Shown here piece after piece: positions 42,847-51,698 of a stretch of 64,000 bases of DNA. The stretch lies in the NCBI RefSeq assembly GCF_001458775.1, contig NZ_CZPZ01000035.1, positions 1-64,000 on the forward strand, read 5' to 3'. The first letter of the stretch is position 1; every line of letters begins with the position of its first letter. The stretch is from Candidatus Nitrospira nitrificans. GTDB lineage: Bacteria; Nitrospirota; Nitrospiria; Nitrospirales; Nitrospiraceae. The notes beneath the pieces were generated by a model. The model had not been told where the DNA came from and made no database searches. It saw only the letters and a list, made by a program, of their open reading frames with translations. Position numbers and translations under genes: made by a program.

Positions 42847-43704
42847 ATGAGTAAAGTCCAGCGTCCTCCGCAACAGCAGGCCAGACCAGGAGAGGAATCC
42901 AGAATGATGCCTCGACCGATCTCCACGGGGGAGACTTCCCAGGAGAAGATCGGCGACAGGTTGCAAGGCAAAGTGGCTCTTGTTACCGGAGGCGACAGCG
43001 GAATCGGTCGTGCCGTGGCATTTGCGTTCGCAAGAGAAGGCGCCGATCTCGCCATCGTCTATCTCAGCGAAGATAAAGATGCGGAAGACACCAAGCGATT
43101 CGTAGAGGAACTAGGAAGACGGTGTATCGCCCTGCGAGGCGACATCGGCGATGAGGCATTTTGTATCGAATGCGTGAGTGAGACCCTCACGACATATGGC
43201 CGGCTGGACATTCTCGTGAACAATGCCGCCGAACAACATCCTCGGGATTCCATCGGCGACATTACTGCCGTTCAGCTGGAGCGCACCTTCCGCACCAATG
43301 TCTTCTCAATGTTCTACCTGACAAAGGCCGCGCTTCCCCACCTTCGGCAAGGAGCCTCGATCATCAATACGACGTCGGTGACGGCGTATAAAGGCAGTCC
43401 GAAGCTGCTCGATTACGCATCCACGAAAGGCGCGATCGTTTCCTTCACCAGATCCTTAGCGTTATCCTTGGTCGAGAACGGGATTCGCGTTAATGCCGTT
43501 TCCCCCGGACCGATTTGGACTCCCCTCATCGTATCGACCTTCCCTCCGGATAAGGTGGCCTCATTCGGATCCGATGTTCCACTGAAACGAGCGGGGCAAC
43601 CGGCAGAAGTGGCCCCGAGTTATGTATTCCTGGCATCCGCGGATGCCGATTATATGACTGGTCAGGTGCTCCATCCAAACGGGGGAACTATCGTGAATGG
43701 ATAA
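42847..43704 (+). CDS. Short-chain dehydrogenase (stress-type, YdaD/GSP39-like)
   Basis: 285 residues. An N-terminal extension rich in Pro/Gln (QRPPQQQARPGEE), then KVALVTGGDSGIGRAVAFAF, LVNNAAEQHPRD, and the catalytic S-Y-K in NTTSVTAYKG and DYASTKGAIVSFTR, with PGPIWTPL. The extended N-terminus is typical of the general-stress short-chain dehydrogenases. GGGGATTGTG precedes ATG 42847. Last gene of the SOD set. Confidence 0.9.
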   Translation: MSKVQRPPQQQARPGEESRMMPRPISTGETSQEKIGDRLQGKVALVTGGDSGIGRAVAFAFAREGADLAIVYLSEDKDAEDTKRFVEELGRRCIALRGDIGDEAFCIECVSETLTTYGRLDILVNNAAEQHPRDSIGDITAVQLERTFRTNVFSMFYLTKAALPHLRQGASIINTTSVTAYKGSPKLLDYASTKGAIVSFTRSLALSLVENGIRVNAVSPGPIWTPLIVSTFPPDKVASFGSDVPLKRAGQPAEVAPSYVFLASADADYMTGQVLHPNGGTIVNG

Positions 43705-43744
43705 GCGGTGCCCGTATGAGCCATGATCGAGACCCTTTCATTGA

Positions 43745-43789
43745 CTAGGGGGCAACCTAGCATCGTATCGCAGTCGGCCGACGTACAAT
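43745..43789 (+). promoter_or_regulatory. CTAGG dyad, exact (CTAGGGGGCAACCTAG) with TACAAT
   Basis: Exact CTAGG-N6-CCTAG at 43745-43760. TACAAT (43784-43789) follows after exactly 23 nt. The gene starts at 43834. Confidence 0.8.
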
Positions 43790-43833
43790 ACAACCATGTC
43801 GAACTCTTCCCATTCTCAACGTAGGAGGCCCAT

Positions 43834-44235
43834 ATGTTATGTAAAGTGCACGGCAAGTATGTCGTGATGATCATGCTCTTGTTTTTCCTTACCAGCATAA
43901 TGACTTTGCCTGCGTTGGCAGAAGACCGTAAAGGATCGGGACCGAAGGGGGCGCCTCCAGGGACAGAACACATGAAAGGCAGCATGAAAGATAGTAAGGA
44001 GGGAAAGTTGGTCCTCGGAGAACTGTCGAGGATTGAGGGGGAATATTATTTCGTCAAGAAATCAGACGGAAAAGAAGTCAAACTACATGTCGCGCAGTCC
44101 ACACAACAGCCAGGCCCCATCAAACCAGGCGATCAAATTGAAGCTAAAGTCGATGACAAAAACCATGTTCTCTCGATCCATGGACAGGGCAGCACTGATC
44201 GCCGAGATTTGAAAGACCCAGAGGCCGCTCCTTAA
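43834..44235 (+). CDS. Small secreted protein, paralogue of 3942-4310
   Basis: 133 residues. Signal peptide (cleavage near ALAED), then a Lys/Gly/Ser-rich linker and GELSRIEGEYYFVKKSDGKEVKLHV, KPGDQIEAKVDDKNHVLS. These blocks align with the protein at 3942-4310 (YFVK, DGK-V-LHV, KPGD-IEAKVD). TAGGAGG precedes the ATG. Its promoter carries an exact CTAGG dyad. Function unknown; periplasmic. Confidence 0.8.
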   Translation: MLCKVHGKYVVMIMLLFFLTSIMTLPALAEDRKGSGPKGAPPGTEHMKGSMKDSKEGKLVLGELSRIEGEYYFVKKSDGKEVKLHVAQSTQQPGPIKPGDQIEAKVDDKNHVLSIHGQGSTDRRDLKDPEAAP

Positions 44236-44295
44236 TAGCCCCTAGAATGGGACGACCAGTTCTCGCGTGGTGGACGATCGAGTGCCTCTATTCTT

Positions 44296-44329
44296 CGGAT
44301 GGAGCCAGCCTTTATCCCGGCTCCATCCG
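44296..44329 (+). terminator. 11-bp hairpin downstream of 43834-44235
   Basis: CGGATGGAGCC (44296-44306) pairs with 44319-44329, 12-nt loop. Followed by a pyrimidine-rich stretch, no strong T-run. Confidence 0.5.
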
Positions 44330-44485
44330 TGATCGCTCCTTTCATCGGACAATAATATGATATTGGCCAAAAACAGAAACGCGCGGACAGCGCCGAGGAG
44401 AACCTTCGCACATTAAGAGATTGCAGGTGGCCCCCGAGTAGCACGAGTGATTCAGAGGACGACGCAGGTGTCGAAACAAGCACTC

Positions 44486-44503
44486 CCTCAAGGGGTCTTG
44501 AGG
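44486..44503. terminator. 7-bp hairpin
   Basis: CCTCAAG-GGGT-CTTGAGG, perfect 7-bp stem, 4-nt loop, in the convergent gap. No T-run; weak. Confidence 0.3.
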
Positions 44504-44588
44504 CCTGTATACTTGCGTCAGGAAGAACCTTCCTTTAACCGGCTTGTTGCATAACTTAAGACTAATGATGATCAAACAATAGCGGCTC

Positions 44589-45026
44589 TCACTGGTTGAC
44601 TGCCTGCTTGATGGTCACATGATCGGTCGTTGTCAGCGTACGCTGCGCCCCCGCATCTATGCTCAAGTTGCCAGGCCCGTAGGCGTAGACATATAACAGT
44701 CCACCAATCATGGCGAGATTTTTCATGAAATGGATCGTCTGATTAGGGTCGTCGAAGTTGGCATGAAAGATCAACGTCGTGGGAATCATGAACAGCGCCA
44801 GCAGTGCCGCTCCGATTCGACTCCAAAGGCCGAGCAGCAGGGAAACCCCTCCGACGAGTTCGATCGCGATCGCGCTTAAATAGAAGAATGTCGTGGCCCA
44901 GGCTATCCCCATGGCCTCCATAAATACTTGCGTTCCTCCTGGGTCGGCCACTTTCCGAAATCCTGATATGACAAAAATCATTCCCAATAGCAAACGTCCG
45001 ACGAGGCTGATGTATCGATCGCTCAT
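44589..45026 (-). CDS. DoxX-family membrane protein
   Basis: 145 residues, four transmembrane helices. LVGRLLLGMIFVISGFRKV, ELVGGVSLLLGLWSRIGAALLALF and NLAMIGGLLYVYAYGPG are DoxX signatures. Family members act in thiol or quinone redox and oxidative stress; the specific role here is unknown. Inner membrane. Confidence 0.9.
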   Translation of the reverse strand: MSDRYISLVGRLLLGMIFVISGFRKVADPGGTQVFMEAMGIAWATTFFYLSAIAIELVGGVSLLLGLWSRIGAALLALFMIPTTLIFHANFDDPNQTIHFMKNLAMIGGLLYVYAYGPGNLSIDAGAQRTLTTTDHVTIKQAVNQ

Positions 45027-45464
45027 AAGGCCTTGTCTCCCATGTGAGAGTGAAGGTATGGGACTAGCTATTTATGCTCACCACGTCGGCTGAAAGAGCC
45101 GTCGCCTATCTGCAAGTCTGCTCGCCCTTGTGAAGGGGGCATTGGAGCTTTTTTCCTCATGGCGGTATCAGTCATCCCAGTGAAACCGCTCTATGGCCAC
45201 TACGAGGTTTATATGCGCAGCTCGTCACGATTTTTCCATCCATAACAGAAAAAACGTTATTGGCAGAGGTTTGCTTCACACGGGCTTGCGACTCAGCCTT
45301 TACTGGAAACCAAAGGAGAGCGTTAATTGCGAGAGAACTGAGCTTGAGGGCAGCCCTATTTACCGTCATCCATCACGTCGGCCCGCCCATACGATGGCGA
45401 TGCTGCATCATATGGGCTGGCTGATCGTGTGGGTCATACAGGATCTCTTTGACTTTACGATCGA
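45027..45464. other. Intergenic, no convincing gene
   Basis: 438 bp between the DoxX start and the end of the BON gene. A plus-strand frame (from 45193) ends in a hydrophobic stretch, but it has no ribosome site and overlaps the BON gene end. Confidence 0.45.
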
Positions 45465-45800
45465 CTACTTTACCGTCGACCGGTCGGGATCCTGAGAGGC
45501 CTGAATTTGGAGATTGTTGTTCACCTGTCTGACTCCATTCACTTGCTTAGCCAGTTCCTCAGCTCGAGATTTATGTTCCCAAGACGGCACCACTCCGCTT
45601 AATTGAACGATTCCGCGTTCCGTATCCACATCGACCCGGGTGAAATTCGACACCCGATCGCCGGTCAGCTTGGTTTGAACAGCCGTGCTGATCGAGGCAT
45701 CACTGACCGTTTGCCCCATTGTCTTTCCCGTGGTGGATTGACAAGCCGTTACTGCGCCAAGCATGACACCTACCGTCAAAAGCATCGCCATAAAGCGCAT
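45465..45800 (-). CDS. BON-domain lipoprotein
   Basis: 111 residues. Lipobox GAVTAC (Cys about 20). One BON domain: SDASISTAVQTKLTGD, FTRVDVDTERGIVQLSGVVPS and AEELAKQVNGVRQVNNNLQI. OsmY-like, periplasmic, membrane- or phospholipid-binding. AAGGAGAATTCC before ATG 45800, better than the Met at 45815. Last gene of a four-gene set starting at 47398. Confidence 0.9.
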   Translation of the reverse strand: MRFMAMLLTVGVMLGAVTACQSTTGKTMGQTVSDASISTAVQTKLTGDRVSNFTRVDVDTERGIVQLSGVVPSWEHKSRAEELAKQVNGVRQVNNNLQIQASQDPDRSTVK

Positions 45801-45845
45801 GGAATTCTCCTTCATGTATGGGCGGCACCCGATCGTTCGAAAACC

Positions 45846-46178
45846 TTACCCGCGTGATTGCGTGGCTTCTTTTCCCACTTCCGCCATTTTATCTTTTCCC
45901 TGCTTCGCAAACTCCTTGGCCGTTCGGCCAGCTTCATTTAAAGTTTCCTGCCCTTTCTCGTAATAGTCCTTGCCACGTTCGACTGCGGCATCCCACGCTT
46001 CCTGACCACGCTCGACAAGCTCATCCTTGGCATCGGAGGCATAGTTTCGCAACATGCCTCGCAGTTCAGAACCGGCCTGCGGCGCAAGCAGAAGCGCCAC
46101 GCCGGCGCCGATGAATGCCCCCGCGATGAAAGCCGACCATCCCGCATTCTCTCCATTATCATACTGATCGTAACCCAT
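45846..46178 (-). CDS. YtxH-domain protein
   Basis: 110 residues. SAFIAGAFIGAGVALLLAPQAGSELRGML is the YtxH membrane helix with its LLLAP signature, then a long charged amphipathic helix (RGKDYYEKGQETLNEAGRTAKEFAKQG) resembling LEA-type repeats. AAGGAGG before ATG 46178. Third in the set. Proposed stress role only. Confidence 0.85.
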   Translation of the reverse strand: MGYDQYDNGENAGWSAFIAGAFIGAGVALLLAPQAGSELRGMLRNYASDAKDELVERGQEAWDAAVERGKDYYEKGQETLNEAGRTAKEFAKQGKDKMAEVGKEATQSRG

Positions 46179-46210
46179 CGTGATGACCTCCTTGTAGTTA
46201 ATGTGACCGT

Positions 46211-46657
46211 TCAGTACCGAATCGTGATGTCCCGCTCGGCTTCCAACCAATGATCAAGATCATGTCCATGTTGGAAGCCGCCCTCCGCATATAAAAAAAA
46301 CGCACGTTCCGCGATACGGCTATGAGCATCCTCTCCCGTGGCTCTCGCCGTACGCTCATCCCGAGAAGCCTGAATGGACATATCCGCTCCTCTGCCATCA
46401 TCGGACTCCATACCACCTTGCGGTTCGAGATCGCCGCCATACCGTGCCGAAGCGGCTCCATCGGACGGACCGGTTGAACTCTCCATATTCGGCTGCGTCC
46501 GTGAAGGAGAGCGCGAGGCACTCGCCTGCTCCCGTTCGGAAGGGCGAGCGGGCATCGGAGACGCACGTAACAGTTGGTTGTCTTCTTCCGCCTGCATAGG
46601 TGAAGCCACCTTGGCCTTACTTTTGGTTTTACGCTTTCCTTCGAATGTCTGTGCCAT
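46211..46657 (-). CDS. DUF2934 protein
   Basis: 148 residues. Long polar Ser/Pro/Arg-rich N-terminus (about 100 residues), then the DUF2934 motif SRIAERAFFLYAEGGFQHGH and DLDHWLEAERDI. Soluble. Such proteins are common in soil and nitrifying bacteria but uncharacterised. 24 bp from the gene upstream, so co-transcribed. Confidence 0.85.
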   Translation of the reverse strand: MAQTFEGKRKTKSKAKVASPMQAEEDNQLLRASPMPARPSEREQASASRSPSRTQPNMESSTGPSDGAASARYGGDLEPQGGMESDDGRGADMSIQASRDERTARATGEDAHSRIAERAFFLYAEGGFQHGHDLDHWLEAERDITIRY

Positions 46658-46681
46658 GATTTGCCATGTCCTTGGTTGTGA

Positions 46682-47398
46682 TCATTTCGTTGATAACGAT
46701 CGGCTGCTCAGCTGTTTAATGGTGGTGACCGTTCCCATATCCGACCCCTCGACTCTGACTTGATCTCCCACTTTGAATTCGCATGGACCAACCGAAAAAC
46801 CTGACCCTTTCGCCGCATCCTTCTTTGCTTCCGAATCCGTCGTGCCTACCACGGCTTTCATCTGTGATGGGTCTTGCCGTGGCGTGGAGGCCTGTCCTCC
46901 TTCAGAAGCCTGCCGCTGATGCGATTGTCGCTGCTCCCCCATCGAGCGACCGGACACAGCAGCCTCCTCCATGGCGGGAGTCGGTGGAATCTCGGACTGT
47001 TCTCGAACTTGTCCATGGCCTGTCGTCACTCTCGCACCGTCGCTATAGCTACAAACCTTGTTGGTGTCTTTGGTCACGTTTAGACGAACATGCTGGCCCT
47101 GATTTCCGCGAATCGCGAATTCGTTCCCTTGTATGTGCTCAATGGTTCCCACGATAATTTCCGGCCCACCCATGATCACGTTTGACGACTCTCCCCCTCG
47201 CAGTCCCAGGCTTTGTTGCCCTGCCTGTTGCGATGTTTCGCCCCCTCCGGTTCCGGATGCCCCTTGTGTTGTGAGCGCTGGAATGAGGCTTAATGCGCTG
47301 ACTGTTCCAGCCACAACCAGCACGACGTTGAGTCTCCCCGTTACGGGGCGGGTCTGTCTGTTGCTGCCATTGTTTTGCGGGTGATGTGGTTTGGTCAT
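46682..47398 (-). CDS. Larger secreted protein of the OB-like family
   Basis: 238 residues. An N-terminal transmembrane/signal segment (about residues 21-43), then IIVGTIEHIQGNEFAIRGNQGQHVRLNVTKDTN, a Gln/Ser/Glu-rich linker of about 100 residues, and FKVGDQVRVEGSDMGTVTTIKQL. The split blocks match those at 3942 and 43834, with a long insert. First gene of the four-gene set. A CTAGG dyad lies about 310 bp upstream (47706). Confidence 0.7.
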   Translation of the reverse strand: MTKPHHPQNNGSNRQTRPVTGRLNVVLVVAGTVSALSLIPALTTQGASGTGGGETSQQAGQQSLGLRGGESSNVIMGGPEIIVGTIEHIQGNEFAIRGNQGQHVRLNVTKDTNKVCSYSDGARVTTGHGQVREQSEIPPTPAMEEAAVSGRSMGEQRQSHQRQASEGGQASTPRQDPSQMKAVVGTTDSEAKKDAAKGSGFSVGPCEFKVGDQVRVEGSDMGTVTTIKQLSSRSLSTK

Positions 47399-47798
47399 TG
47401 GATCCTCTTCGTGCTGAGACTAGGCCCTCATCATTGGCTGTCTACACCTGCCTGTCAGTATGCTGTACAAAGGCAAGATATGCGCCGCAAAGCCATCCGA
47501 GTGCATTTTATGAGTAACTGCGCTGACACATGCGTAGTATGGGAGTGTCCCGCGGCATCTCGCTGTCCTTCGTCATTCACCGCAACGGCCAACTTGTCTC
47601 TCAGAGTCCAATTCGTCTCTCGTTCATCTTTTCCATAGTCGTTGCTCGCTGATGATCATTCCATTCTTTCGTTCACAACTTACTCTGCAATGACCGCGGA
47701 CACACCTAGGAGAACGCCTAGAAAAGTATCCTGGCGCATAAAAGAAACAGTATCCGGGGTGCTATTCGTGTCGGAGTTGCCGGCGAGACGGTCCAGTC
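47399..47798. other. Intergenic with one CTAGG dyad
   Basis: No gene seen. An exact dyad lies at 47706-47721. The region is the presumed promoter zone of the minus-strand set that begins at 47398. Confidence 0.55.
47706..47721 (-). promoter_or_regulatory. CTAGG dyad, exact (CTAGGAGAACGCCTAG)
   Basis: Exact CTAGG-N6-CCTAG. On the minus strand a weak TAAGTT (47682-47677) follows after 23 nt, which would give a leader of about 270 nt. Confidence 0.55.
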
Positions 47799-50486
47799 CT
47801 ATCCCGAAGACCGAGTACCTTCCTGCTCGAGTCGCAGCATGGCTGTCATGCGGACGGAAATGTGTTGTTTGACCCTGGAATAGTCGATCCAAGGATCTTG
47901 GCGCAGTTGCTGAAGACGTTCCAGGATGTTCTGAACAGTAAAGCGATGGGGCGATACTTCTCGTGGTAGCTCGTCCCAGGCAAGCGGAACGCTTATGGGA
48001 GCTCCGGGCCTGGCCCGCGTGGAATAGGCCGCCACGGCCGTCGCCCCATAGGAGTTGCGGAGATAATCGATATAGATTTTCCCGCGACGCGCGCGTTTAG
48101 CCATATTGGCCGTAAACAGAGACGGGACGACATGCGCCAAGTGTTCGGCGACCCTCTTCGAAAACGCCTTGACCTCCTCCCAACCTTTTGTTTTCTGCAA
48201 GGGGATGACGATGTGTAAACCCTTTCCACCTGTGGTTTTCACAAACGAGACGAGCCCAAGGCTATCGAGCAATGTTTTCGTCAATTGCGCAGCTTCAATC
48301 ACCTTTTTCCAAGGCAAGTCCGGGTCCGGGTCGAGATCCAATATCATGCGGTCCGGGCGATCGAGTCGGTTCCGACTCGATCCCCACGTATGAAACTCCA
48401 ATACCCCCATCTGAACGAGCGATATGACGGCTGGAAGAGACGTTGCGATCATATAGCAGGCGTAACCGTCTTTCTCCTGGATGACGATCCGACTGACCGC
48501 GGGAGCGACCTGTTCCGTGACGTGTTTCTGGTAAAAGCACCCGCCTTCATGTCCTTCGGGACAACGGACCAAGCTCAGCGGACGGTTCTTGAGATGCGGC
48601 AGAATCCATTCGGCGACGCCTTCATAGTACCGAGCCAACTCCAGTTTCGTGACCCCGATGCTCGGAAACAGCACCCGATCGGGATGGGTGAGCGTCACGC
48701 CCGCAATCTTGGTGCTACGGGACGTCTCGAGATTCACCCGTGCCTTTGCGGCGAACCGCCGGCGTCCATGGGATCGTGGGGATCGTGATGAAGTTTCGGT
48801 TGGTTGGGCAGGCGCCTGAAGGAGGGCCGACGTTGAATGGGCCTCTTCCCGCACGACTTGGCGTGGAGATTTGTCCGGGCGCAGCCCAAGAAAGGCCGCA
48901 TGACGCAAGAGTCCCTCTTGAGTCCACTCCGCAAAACGCACTTCCGCCACTAACTTCGGGCGCACCCAATGCACGCCTTTGGCGTCATACCCGGACGGCG
49001 GATTGATGACAGGGGCTTGTGATCGCGCGAGCTTTTTGAGCCTGCGGTGCAATCCTATCAAGCCTTCCTCTGAAAAGCCCGTGCCTACTCGACCGGCATA
49101 CTTGAGTGCCCCAGACTCTTCGTACACACCAAGCAGCAAGGCGCCAAATCCCTGCCGTGCCCCGGACGGATCGGTAAAGCCCACGATGACGAACTCTTGC
49201 CGACGTTGGCATTTCACCTTTACCCAGTTGCGATGACGTCCGGAGACGTAGGCAGCGTCGCCTCGTTTCGAAATCAAGCCCTCCATATTTCGACGGCAGG
49301 CTTCATCAAAGATGGTCTCCCCTTGGCCGACAATATGCGCGCTGTACCGCAACACCCCCTGCTTGGGTTCGCCTTCCAGCATCGAGGCCAGTCGACCCTT
49401 GCGTTCGAGGAGAGACTTCCCCCGACAATCTTCTCCGTCGAGATAGAGCAGGTCGAACAGGTAATACACCAATTGGCCGCCGGTCATGCCGTCAACAAAA
49501 TTTTGAAGGGCTTGGAAACTCATCGAGCCGTCGGGCAAAAGAACGACGACTTCCCCATCCAGCCAGGCCTCTGTGACCGGAAGCTTGCTCGCGGCTGCCG
49601 CCAGCGCGCCCAGCTTGTGCGTCCACTCCAAACCGTTTCGTGAATACAAACGCGCCGTGCCTTTCTGAATACGGCACAGCATGCGATACCCATCGTACTT
49701 CAATTCATGAAGCCATTCGTTTCCCCTCGGAATCGTATCGACAAGCGTGGCCAATTGAGGCCGGATCCAATCAGGAAAGCGTGCCTGCGTATCGTCCGTT
49801 CTCGAAGATGTTGTTCCTGAAACACCCACCTGCTGACGCGGCACGGGAGCGCCCCGTAAGAGGGGCTCACTCCCCTTCCGGTCAGCCGGTCTGTTTGAGT
49901 GCCAGACATCTGCTTTAGCCTCCGCGATGTCCTCCAGATCCATCCCGCTCTTCACGCTCCGTGTCTGAACCGTCGTCACATCGTTGCCGTTCGTTCGGGC
50001 CTCCCCGTCTCGCTCCTTGATCAGCAGCCAATTTTTCCCGTCGGCATCCCGGCCCTGAGCCATGCGAACCAAACTCCATCCGCCATGTAATTTTGTGCCG
50101 TCCAGATTAAACTTCAACCGTCCCTTGCGATAGGCGGCGAGAGCATCTCCTTCGGCTTTCCATCGTCCCTGATCCCATACCATCACCGCGCCGGCTCCAT
50201 ATTGTTTGGGCGGAATCACGCCTTCGAAACCGGCGTACTCCAGCGGATGATCTTCCACATGAACCGCCAACCGCTTATCGGCAGGGTTGAGACTTGGCCC
50301 TTTGGGGATCGCCCAACTTTTCAAGGTCCCTCCAAGCTCAAGCCTAAAATCGTAATGGAGACGTCGTGCCGCATGTTTCTGAATGACGAAGAGTCCTTCC
50401 GACTTGCCGGCGGTTCGCCCTCTTTTCCCAAGCGGCTCGGACGTCTTGGTGAAATCTCGCTTGCGCGTATAGTCTCGAAGACTCAT
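47799..50486 (-). CDS. ligD: DNA ligase D (non-homologous end joining)
   Basis: 895 residues in the order phosphoesterase - ligase - polymerase. Phosphoesterase: RLHYDFRLELGGTLKSWAIP (about 40-60). ATP ligase: catalytic K263 in HELKYDGYR, DGEVV, EGLISKR and WVKVKC. Polymerase/primase from about 600: RPLSLVRCPEGHEGGCFYQKH and LDLDPDPDLPWKKV. It repairs double-strand breaks with Ku; no ku gene is in this window. Suits desiccation or stationary-phase survival. Confidence 0.95.
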   Translation of the reverse strand: MSLRDYTRKRDFTKTSEPLGKRGRTAGKSEGLFVIQKHAARRLHYDFRLELGGTLKSWAIPKGPSLNPADKRLAVHVEDHPLEYAGFEGVIPPKQYGAGAVMVWDQGRWKAEGDALAAYRKGRLKFNLDGTKLHGGWSLVRMAQGRDADGKNWLLIKERDGEARTNGNDVTTVQTRSVKSGMDLEDIAEAKADVWHSNRPADRKGSEPLLRGAPVPRQQVGVSGTTSSRTDDTQARFPDWIRPQLATLVDTIPRGNEWLHELKYDGYRMLCRIQKGTARLYSRNGLEWTHKLGALAAAASKLPVTEAWLDGEVVVLLPDGSMSFQALQNFVDGMTGGQLVYYLFDLLYLDGEDCRGKSLLERKGRLASMLEGEPKQGVLRYSAHIVGQGETIFDEACRRNMEGLISKRGDAAYVSGRHRNWVKVKCQRRQEFVIVGFTDPSGARQGFGALLLGVYEESGALKYAGRVGTGFSEEGLIGLHRRLKKLARSQAPVINPPSGYDAKGVHWVRPKLVAEVRFAEWTQEGLLRHAAFLGLRPDKSPRQVVREEAHSTSALLQAPAQPTETSSRSPRSHGRRRFAAKARVNLETSRSTKIAGVTLTHPDRVLFPSIGVTKLELARYYEGVAEWILPHLKNRPLSLVRCPEGHEGGCFYQKHVTEQVAPAVSRIVIQEKDGYACYMIATSLPAVISLVQMGVLEFHTWGSSRNRLDRPDRMILDLDPDPDLPWKKVIEAAQLTKTLLDSLGLVSFVKTTGGKGLHIVIPLQKTKGWEEVKAFSKRVAEHLAHVVPSLFTANMAKRARRGKIYIDYLRNSYGATAVAAYSTRARPGAPISVPLAWDELPREVSPHRFTVQNILERLQQLRQDPWIDYSRVKQHISVRMTAMLRLEQEGTRSSG

Positions 50487-50626
50487 GGGCCCTTTTTCTT
50501 TCTACCCTGGGTGATCGGAATCAACAATCCCGGCAATTCATGGAACCTCGGCGCAAACATGAATGCAACCTCCTCGCTTGGCGCTGTGACGGGGAAGACG
50601 GATTCGAGAAAAGCGGGAGCATGATC

Positions 50627-51658
50627 TCAATGGTGCGAGGACAACGTCGGTTCAACCGGAACGATCAGCGCCATGCTCATGGCTTGGCGCACCATCTGGC
50701 TGGCATAACCCCACTCATTGTCATACCAGCTCATGACCTTCACCAGATTGCCGTCGACCACTTGAGTCATATCGAGGTCGACGATGGAAGCGCGAGCATC
50801 GTGAATGATGTCGGAAGAGACGATCGGTTCTTCGGTCACACCGACCACTCCTTGATATCGTTCACTCCGAGCCTCTTCCAGAAAGATCGCATTGACACGT
50901 TCGACGGAGGTCGCCTGCTCGGTCACCATGACGACATCGGCGATGGAACAGATCGGAACGGGAGCCCGGACGGCAGTGCCTATAAATCTTCCGTTGAGCT
51001 GCGGCAGCACGCGCGTGGTAGCCGCAGCCGCCCCGGTGCTGGAGGGGACGAGATTCATCGCGCCCGCCCGACCTCGGCGCCATTTTTTGTTTGGTTTATC
51101 AACGATGGCTTGGCTGGCCGTGTAGGCATGCGTGGTATTCATGACGGCTTTTTGAATTCCCAATCGCCGATCCATGATCTCCACGATAGGCGCGATACAA
51201 TTTGTCGTGCAGCTCGCGCAGGAGAGAATGGGCCCGTCCGCCTCTCGGTAGGGATTCACGCCATATACGACAATGGGAATGTCCTGATCTTTGGCCGGCG
51301 CAGAAAGAATCACGCGTTTGGCGCCGGCTTGAAGATGCCGTGCCAGTTCGTCCTTGGCGTTGAATCGCCCCGTACATTCAAACACGATATCGACTCCCAA
51401 CTTGCCCCACGGTAGCCGAGCCGGGTCGCCTTCGGCCAAGACGCGATAGGATCGGTCGTTCATGGTCAACATTCCGTCGCCGGCTTTGACTCTGCTGGGG
51501 AATCGCCCGTAGATCGTATCGTAGTTCAGAAGATAGGCGAGGTTGTCCGGAGAAATAAGATCATTTACCGCGACGACGTCGAGTTCAGGAATGCCGGCCG
51601 CTATCTTGAATGTTGCCCGACCGATTCGCCCCAGCCCATTGATGGCGACCTTCACCAT
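50627..51658 (-). CDS. gap: Glyceraldehyde-3-phosphate dehydrogenase
   Basis: 343 residues. KVAINGLGRIGRATFK, catalytic C150 in SCASCTTNC, HAYTASQAIVDKP, and WYDNEWGYASQMV near the C-terminus. Cytosolic glycolysis/gluconeogenesis enzyme. GGGAG before the ATG. Transaldolase lies directly upstream, 40 bp away, forming a small central-carbon operon. Confidence 0.95.
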   Translation of the reverse strand: MVKVAINGLGRIGRATFKIAAGIPELDVVAVNDLISPDNLAYLLNYDTIYGRFPSRVKAGDGMLTMNDRSYRVLAEGDPARLPWGKLGVDIVFECTGRFNAKDELARHLQAGAKRVILSAPAKDQDIPIVVYGVNPYREADGPILSCASCTTNCIAPIVEIMDRRLGIQKAVMNTTHAYTASQAIVDKPNKKWRRGRAGAMNLVPSSTGAAAATTRVLPQLNGRFIGTAVRAPVPICSIADVVMVTEQATSVERVNAIFLEEARSERYQGVVGVTEEPIVSSDIIHDARASIVDLDMTQVVDGNLVKVMSWYDNEWGYASQMVRQAMSMALIVPVEPTLSSHH

Positions 51659-51698
51659 GTCGCTTCTCCCTCATGATGATGAGCGACGCTATTCGTCC

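Larger units (their letters stand above)
44236..44588. other. Convergent intergenic region with two hairpins
   Basis: No gene. Hairpins at 44296-44329 and 44486-44503 suggest termination of the converging genes. Confidence 0.55.

Noticed and set aside
45193-45495. Plus-strand 100-codon frame ending in a hydrophobic stretch
   Set aside because: No ribosome site, odd composition, and it overlaps the end of the BON gene.
50540-51415. 291-codon plus-strand frame
   Set aside because: Antisense shadow of the GAPDH gene.
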